From: an uncultured Eubacteriales bacterium
Lineage (GTDB): Bacteria; Bacillota; Clostridia; Oscillospirales; Oscillospiraceae
Direction of reading: 5' to 3'
Assembly: GCA_900549645.1 (NCBI GenBank)
Contig: URPD01000025.1
Span: 1-25,648 of the forward strand
DNA: 25,648 nt
The position numbers and the translations under genes were made by a program. The notes under the pieces are model-generated. The model was not told the origin of the DNA. It did not search any database and worked only from the letters and a program-made list of their open reading frames with translations. Below, piece after piece: positions 22,040 to 25,648 of the stretch. The number at the start of each line of letters is the position of its first letter. Within the stretch, counting starts at the first letter, position 1.

Positions 22040-22762
22040 ATGAACGACGTTATAGGCGCAAATATCGCAAGACTCAGAAAAGAAAAGAACATGACTCAGG
22101 ATCAGCTCGCAAACCTTATGGGGATATCTTTTCAGGCGGTTAGCAAGTGGGAGAACGGGCTGTCAAGCCCCGACGTGTCCAGCTTCCCGATGCTGGCGGA
22201 TGTGTTCGGCGTAACAATAGATGAGCTTTTCGGAAGGGAAGCGGCACAGCTCGAGGCTCCCGCCGCGGAGCCGAAGAACGACGAGCTGCCGTGGCCTGAT
22301 GATGACTGCCTGTACGCTGTACTCTATCACGGGCATACGCTTGTCGGCTGCGGCGACACTGCCGAGAACCGCAGGATAGAATTCTGCTATGAAGGCCCCG
22401 CGATGAACATTCACAGCGAGTTCAACGTGAACGTTGACGGTGACGTCGAGGGCAACATAGAAGCGGGAGGCACCGTTACTTGTGACGCCGTGGGCGGCGA
22501 TGTCAGAACCTGCGGCAATGTCACCTGTGACGATGTAAGCGGCAATGTAAGTGCCGGCAGTACAGTCACCTGCGACAGCGTCGAGGGCGACGTCAAGGCG
22601 GGCGGCAGCGTCACATGCGATAACATCGAGGGCAATGTCACTGCCGGGGCAAACGTGACCTGCGACACCATAACCGGCAGCGTGACCGGCGTCCATGTCG
22701 AATACGAAAACGGCGAAGCATCGGACGGAAACGACAAGTTCCATTTTTTCTTCAGAACCTGA
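22040..22762 (+). CDS. XRE regulator fused to five 15-residue cysteine-bearing repeats
   Basis: The ATG at 22040 is chosen because AAAGGAGG lies eight bases upstream. The 240-residue protein has an N-terminal HTH_3 domain (about 4-65, MTQDQLANLMGISFQAVSKWENG, ending TIDELFG), a middle part (LYAVLYHGHTLVGCGDT, IEFCYEGPAMNIHSEFNVNV), and five exact-length repeats at residues 138-212 of the form G-[DN]-[VI]-x4-x-V-T-C-D-x-[VI]-x. Such repeats resemble bactofilin or DUF4097-like beta-solenoids, which would stack one cysteine per turn. The protein ends KFHFFFRT. It may be an autoregulating, oligomerising or redox/metal-sensing DNA-binding protein; the function is unknown. It diverges from the two-component genes. 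Confidence 0.85.
   Translation: MNDVIGANIARLRKEKNMTQDQLANLMGISFQAVSKWENGLSSPDVSSFPMLADVFGVTIDELFGREAAQLEAPAAEPKNDELPWPDDDCLYAVLYHGHTLVGCGDTAENRRIEFCYEGPAMNIHSEFNVNVDGDVEGNIEAGGTVTCDAVGGDVRTCGNVTCDDVSGNVSAGSTVTCDSVEGDVKAGGSVTCDNIEGNVTAGANVTCDTITGSVTGVHVEYENGEASDGNDKFHFFFRT
22451..22675 (+). repeat. Five tandem 45-base coding repeats
   Basis: The five units begin at 22451, 22496, 22541, 22586 and 22631, all in frame. Each encodes VTCD at the same position. The DNA has diverged between units more than the protein pattern has, suggesting selection on the fold. Confidence 0.85.
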
Positions 22763-22786
22763 AAAACAATACATACGGCAGATAAC

Positions 22787-22825
22787 GCATCCCTCTTAAG
22801 ATTTAAGATATCTTAAGGGGGATGC
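22787..22825. other. Long hairpin after the XRE-repeat gene
   Basis: A 16-base arm starting GCATCCC (22787-22802) pairs with 22810-22825 with one T-G wobble around a seven-base loop. No T-tract follows on either strand, so terminator activity is uncertain. Confidence 0.5.
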
Positions 22826-22828
22826 GGC

Positions 22829-22857
22829 TTGTACAAATGAATATATTATGTTAAAAT
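22829..22857 (+). promoter_or_regulatory. Promoter of the Ig-like protein gene
   Basis: TTGTAC (22829-22834) and TAAAAT (22852-22857) are 17 bases apart, about 70 bases before the start codon. The leader contains a small imperfect hairpin (GGGGATGCA against TGCCTCCCC). Confidence 0.5.
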
Positions 22858-22927
22858 AACATCGAAAAAGGGGATGCAGGTCGGAATATGCCTCCCCAAC
22901 GGGTATGACATAAAGGGAGGAGATAAA

Positions 22928-24721
22928 ATGAAAAAGAACCTGTCGCGCATACTCAGCGTATTTCTCATAGTGCTTCTTCTGGCGTCGCTGCCGATGGCGC
23001 AAGCCTTCGCGGCGTATGACTGCAAGTACGGCACGTATTCGGAGCTTGTACTGGCTCAGTTCAGCGGCAAGGACGACAACAATCTCGTCGGCAAGGCGTC
23101 GATAAGCAGTGGCGATTGTCCGGGAATGAGCCTGAAGCTCAGCGCGGACGCAACGCAGATACTGCTCTCCGGTACGCCGACCAGACCCGGAACATATAAA
23201 CTGACCGTCGCCTTTGAGATGCGGGACGGACAGCCCGGCTCCACCGATGCGACCGTCAACGTAACCGCGGTGCAGCCCACTGTGCAGGCCACGGCTAGTA
23301 CTACCACGCCCAAGAAGGGCGATAACTTCCAGCTGAAGCTCAGCCTTACCGGCGGTGCGCCCTATGAGGTTACGCTCTATACCAACACCAGCAACAGCAC
23401 TTCTGGCGGCACGGCCGGAACCACATGGACCTTTGAATCCGACAGCCAGAATGTAACAGTCGGTACCAAGGCCATGGATGACAGCGTCCAGACCTATTAT
23501 TACTACCTCACTGTGAAAAACAGCGCCGGTACCGCGACGTCGAACGTGATAGCCGTCACGAACCCGTCCTACACCACCGTCACGCCGTCGCCGTCTCCCT
23601 CTCCGTCCGGTGAAATCAAGATAACCAAGCAGCCCACCGGCGAGACCGTCGAGGAGGGCGGCAGAGCCGTGTTTATCGCGCGCGCGGAAAACGCCGCGTC
23701 GTTCGTATGGCGCATAGTCAGTCCCGACACGACCAATACTTATCCCGCCAAGGACGCCCCGGACTACTTCAAGGGACTGAAGGTCTCCGGAACCGACAGT
23801 GATCGCCTTGTGCTTGAAAATATCCCGGCCTCCATGAACGGCTGGAAGGCGGAATGCAAATTCATCGCCGCGGACGGTAAAACCTTTCTCTGCACCAACG
23901 GCGCTATAATAACCGTCAAGAAGGCCGAAGTCGCTCTAAAGCGCCCGACCATCAACACTCAGCCCAGCGGCGTCACCAAGACCGTAGGCGAGGGAACCAC
24001 GCTTACGGTTTCCGCAAGCGATACCAACAACGGCGGCACGCTCAAATATCAGTGGTACAGCAACACCTCAGCCAGCAATAACGGCGGTACGCTCATCAGC
24101 GGCGCAACCTCCGCAAGCTACACACCGCCCCAGACCGAGGGCACGGTGTACTACTTTGCTTCCGTGTGGAGCACCAAGGACGGCCAGAACAGCGACCGTG
24201 TCAACACCGGTGCCGTAGCCGTCACATATACCGCCGCAGTCGCTACACCCGCGCCAACCGTGACCGTGGCTCCCGCCTCGCCGACTCCCGGCGTGGATGA
24301 TCCGTCGCCCAGCCCCAGCACCGGCGGCAACGCCGACGTCGAGATCAAGCCCGACGACACGCAGAACGATTCCGGCAAGGGCAACGGACTTGTAGTCCTG
24401 CTGCTGGTCATCGCCGGACTCGGTCTGATCGCGGCGGCTGTGCTGCTCATCCTCTCCAAGCGCGACAGCAAGCCTGTCCCCGTGAAGCGCCCCGGCGGTC
24501 AGCGCAAGGCCGGTGCGGCGAAGCGCGGCTGGACGTGCGAGAAATGCGGCGAGGTCAATCTCGGCCGCTTCTGCCAGAACTGCGGCGCGCCCAAGCCAGC
24601 GAATGAGCCGCTTTACATCTGCGATAAGTGCGGCTGGCAGCCTGAGGATCCGATGCATCCGCCTCGCTTCTGCCCCAAGTGCGGCGATCCCTTCGGCCCC
24701 GAAGACATAGTTGAGAAGTAA
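22928..24721 (+). CDS. Secreted, membrane-anchored Ig-like protein with C-terminal zinc ribbons
   Basis: ATG at 22928 follows GGGAGGAG at a good distance; the frame continues upstream to 22874 without support. The 597-residue protein has a signal peptide (KKNLSRILSVFLIVLLLA, cleavage near AQAFA-AYD). Several beta-sandwich Ig-like modules follow: about 30-120 with LLSGTPTRPGTYKLTV, 125-230, 245-350 (ITKQPTGETVEEGG) and 355-450 (INTQPSGVTKTVGEGTTLTV, LKYQWYSN), joined by Ser/Pro linkers. Next is a membrane helix (LVVLLLVIAGLGLIAAAVLLIL, about 495-518), a basic stretch, and two four-cysteine zinc ribbons (CEKCG/CQNCG and CDKCG/CPKCG). By the inside-positive rule, the Ig part is outside and the ribbons inside. 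No enzyme domain is visible; adhesion or envelope sensing is a guess. Confidence 0.83.
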   Translation: MKKNLSRILSVFLIVLLLASLPMAQAFAAYDCKYGTYSELVLAQFSGKDDNNLVGKASISSGDCPGMSLKLSADATQILLSGTPTRPGTYKLTVAFEMRDGQPGSTDATVNVTAVQPTVQATASTTTPKKGDNFQLKLSLTGGAPYEVTLYTNTSNSTSGGTAGTTWTFESDSQNVTVGTKAMDDSVQTYYYYLTVKNSAGTATSNVIAVTNPSYTTVTPSPSPSPSGEIKITKQPTGETVEEGGRAVFIARAENAASFVWRIVSPDTTNTYPAKDAPDYFKGLKVSGTDSDRLVLENIPASMNGWKAECKFIAADGKTFLCTNGAIITVKKAEVALKRPTINTQPSGVTKTVGEGTTLTVSASDTNNGGTLKYQWYSNTSASNNGGTLISGATSASYTPPQTEGTVYYFASVWSTKDGQNSDRVNTGAVAVTYTAAVATPAPTVTVAPASPTPGVDDPSPSPSTGGNADVEIKPDDTQNDSGKGNGLVVLLLVIAGLGLIAAAVLLILSKRDSKPVPVKRPGGQRKAGAAKRGWTCEKCGEVNLGRFCQNCGAPKPANEPLYICDKCGWQPEDPMHPPRFCPKCGDPFGPEDIVEK

Positions 24722-24750
24722 ATCAAAAACCCATGCATTATCAATTGAAG

Positions 24751-25648
24751 TGACCCCGAAAAGTTAGACAAATATTTTTAGCGCAAATTGTTCAAGCAGC
24801 CGAAAGGGCTTGCTGTCTGTGAATTGCAGGCGGCAAGCCCTTTAGCTTTGCCTTGATCCTGCGGTTGTTGTAGTAATCTAGATATTCGATCAGTTCCAGT
24901 TTGAAGTGTTCCATGGAGCGGAACTCCTGCAAATACAGCAGCTCACTTTTGAGCAGCCCGAAGAAATTTTCTATCACTGCGTTGTCCAGACAATTTCCCT
25001 TTCGGCTCATGCTCTGCCGGATGCCTTTCTCCCGGAGCATCCGCTGATACTGTTTGTGCTGGTACTGCCAGCCTTGGTCGGAATGGAGAATGAGGTTTGT
25101 TCCGTCTGGAATTTTCGCAAGCGCCTCGTCCAGCATGGTGGTTACCATGTTCAGCGCCGGACGTTCTGAGTTCGTGTAGCTCACCAGATCGCTGCTGTGC
25201 AAATCGAGAATTGGGGACAGATACAGTTTCTCGCCAAACAGGCTGAACTCCGTCACATCCGTGACCCATTTTTGATTCGGCTTGTCCGCATGGAAATCCC
25301 GATTCAGCAGATTCGGCGCATTTTTGCCCACTTCTCCCTTATAGGAGCAGTATTTCTTCATCCTGACACGGCAAACCAAGCCCAGCTCCTTCATCAGCCG
25401 CTGGACGGTCTTGTGGTTCAGAGAAAATTCGCGCTTGCGAAGCTCTGTTGTGATGCGGTGATAGCCGTACCTACCTTTGTTTTCATGGTAAATTGCCGTG
25501 ATTTCTTCTTTGACAGATGCGTATTTGTCCTCTTTCTGCATCTGTTTCAGATGATAGTAGAAGGTGGCTCGGGGCAACTGAGCGATTGAGAGAAGAATAC
25601 TGAGTGCGTGTTTTTGCCTTAGCTTCTGAACTACCAGCGTTTTTTGTG
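24751..25648 (-). mobile_element. IS3-family insertion sequence, one end beyond the window
   Basis: A terminal repeat of the IS3/IS150 type (TGACCCCGAAAAGTTAGAC) starts at about 24751, 41 bases beyond the transposase stop and 29 bases after the stop of the Ig-like gene. The outer limit could be a few bases earlier (TGAAG...). The other end, orfA and the target duplication are outside the window. Confidence 0.85.
24792..25648 (-). CDS. IS3-family transposase OrfB (DDE integrase core), partial
   Basis: The protein has an HTH_21 region (ITAIYHENKGRYGYHRITTEL) and an rve integrase core with the catalytic triad: Asp in KWVTDVTEF, Asp in LILHSDQGWQY and Glu in CLDNAVIENFFGLLKSELL. It ends YYNNRRIKAKLKGLPPA, as IS3 OrfB proteins do. 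An ATG-less frame stays open to the window edge, reading LSILLSIAQLPRATFYYHLK, so the real start lies beyond 25648, probably by frameshift from orfA. It cuts and joins DNA ends during transposition. No internal stop is seen, so it may be active. Confidence 0.93.
   Translation of the reverse strand, partial: QKTLVVQKLRQKHALSILLSIAQLPRATFYYHLKQMQKEDKYASVKEEITAIYHENKGRYGYHRITTELRKREFSLNHKTVQRLMKELGLVCRVRMKKYCSYKGEVGKNAPNLLNRDFHADKPNQKWVTDVTEFSLFGEKLYLSPILDLHSSDLVSYTNSERPALNMVTTMLDEALAKIPDGTNLILHSDQGWQYQHKQYQRMLREKGIRQSMSRKGNCLDNAVIENFFGLLKSELLYLQEFRSMEHFKLELIEYLDYYNNRRIKAKLKGLPPAIHRQQALSAA

Noticed and set aside
22451..22675. Tandem 45-base repeats as a CRISPR-like or non-coding array
   Set aside because: The units are in frame, diverged at the DNA level and encode a regular protein repeat, without spacers.

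Overview
The window looks like a chromosomal segment of a gut-type Clostridia (Firmicutes), probably an Oscillospiraceae-like lineage. This is inferred from the Firmicutes gene order rimP-nusA-rnpM-ylxQ-infB, the short Firmicutes-type NusA, strong AGGAGG ribosome binding sites, and a fairly GC-rich genome that still uses many ATA codons. No rRNA, tRNA or CRISPR array was seen.

Region 1 (1-2440) is accessory DNA. It holds the C-terminal part of a GmrSD-type (DUF262/DUF1524) modified-DNA restriction nuclease. Its N-terminus is missing, and it is joined out of frame to a small unknown gene. Upstream of these is a repeat cluster with an imperfect inverted repeat.

Region 2 (2441-9135) holds mixed core genes. 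They are a 23S rRNA uracil methyltransferase (minus); a small lipoprotein, an HD hydrolase and an Sfp-type phosphopantetheinyl transferase (plus); an XRE regulator with a DUF3169 membrane protein behind a palindromic operator; a two-gene small-membrane-protein unit whose first gene has an in-frame TGA; dapA (minus); and a VanY-type carboxypeptidase (plus).

Region 3 (9177-17098) is a nine-gene translation/RNA operon: rimP, nusA, rnpM, ylxQ, infB, rbfA, nrnA, truB, ribF. It has a clear promoter, and an intrinsic terminator with a TTCG loop sits in its leader, suggesting attenuation (probably NusA feedback). It ends at a bidirectional terminator whose stem also encodes the C-terminus of the convergent gene.

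Region 4 (17073-21781, minus strand) contains an OmpR-type response regulator and a histidine kinase with almost no extracytoplasmic loop. A compact envelope-lipid cluster follows: CDP-alcohol phosphatidyltransferase, CrtO-like acyltransferase, MGDG-synthase/UgtP-like glycosyltransferase and PAP2 phosphatase. The same composite motif, TCAAC-N4-GTTGA-N6-GTTGA, lies before the regulator gene and again before the lipid genes, so the two-component system may control itself and membrane-lipid synthesis. Related half-sites lie just downstream of a near-consensus promoter for the divergent gene at 22040.

Region 5 (21782-25648) holds an XRE regulator fused to five 15-residue repeats with a regularly spaced cysteine, and a secreted/anchored Ig-like protein with a transmembrane segment and two C-terminal zinc ribbons. 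An IS3-family element then runs off the end of the window.
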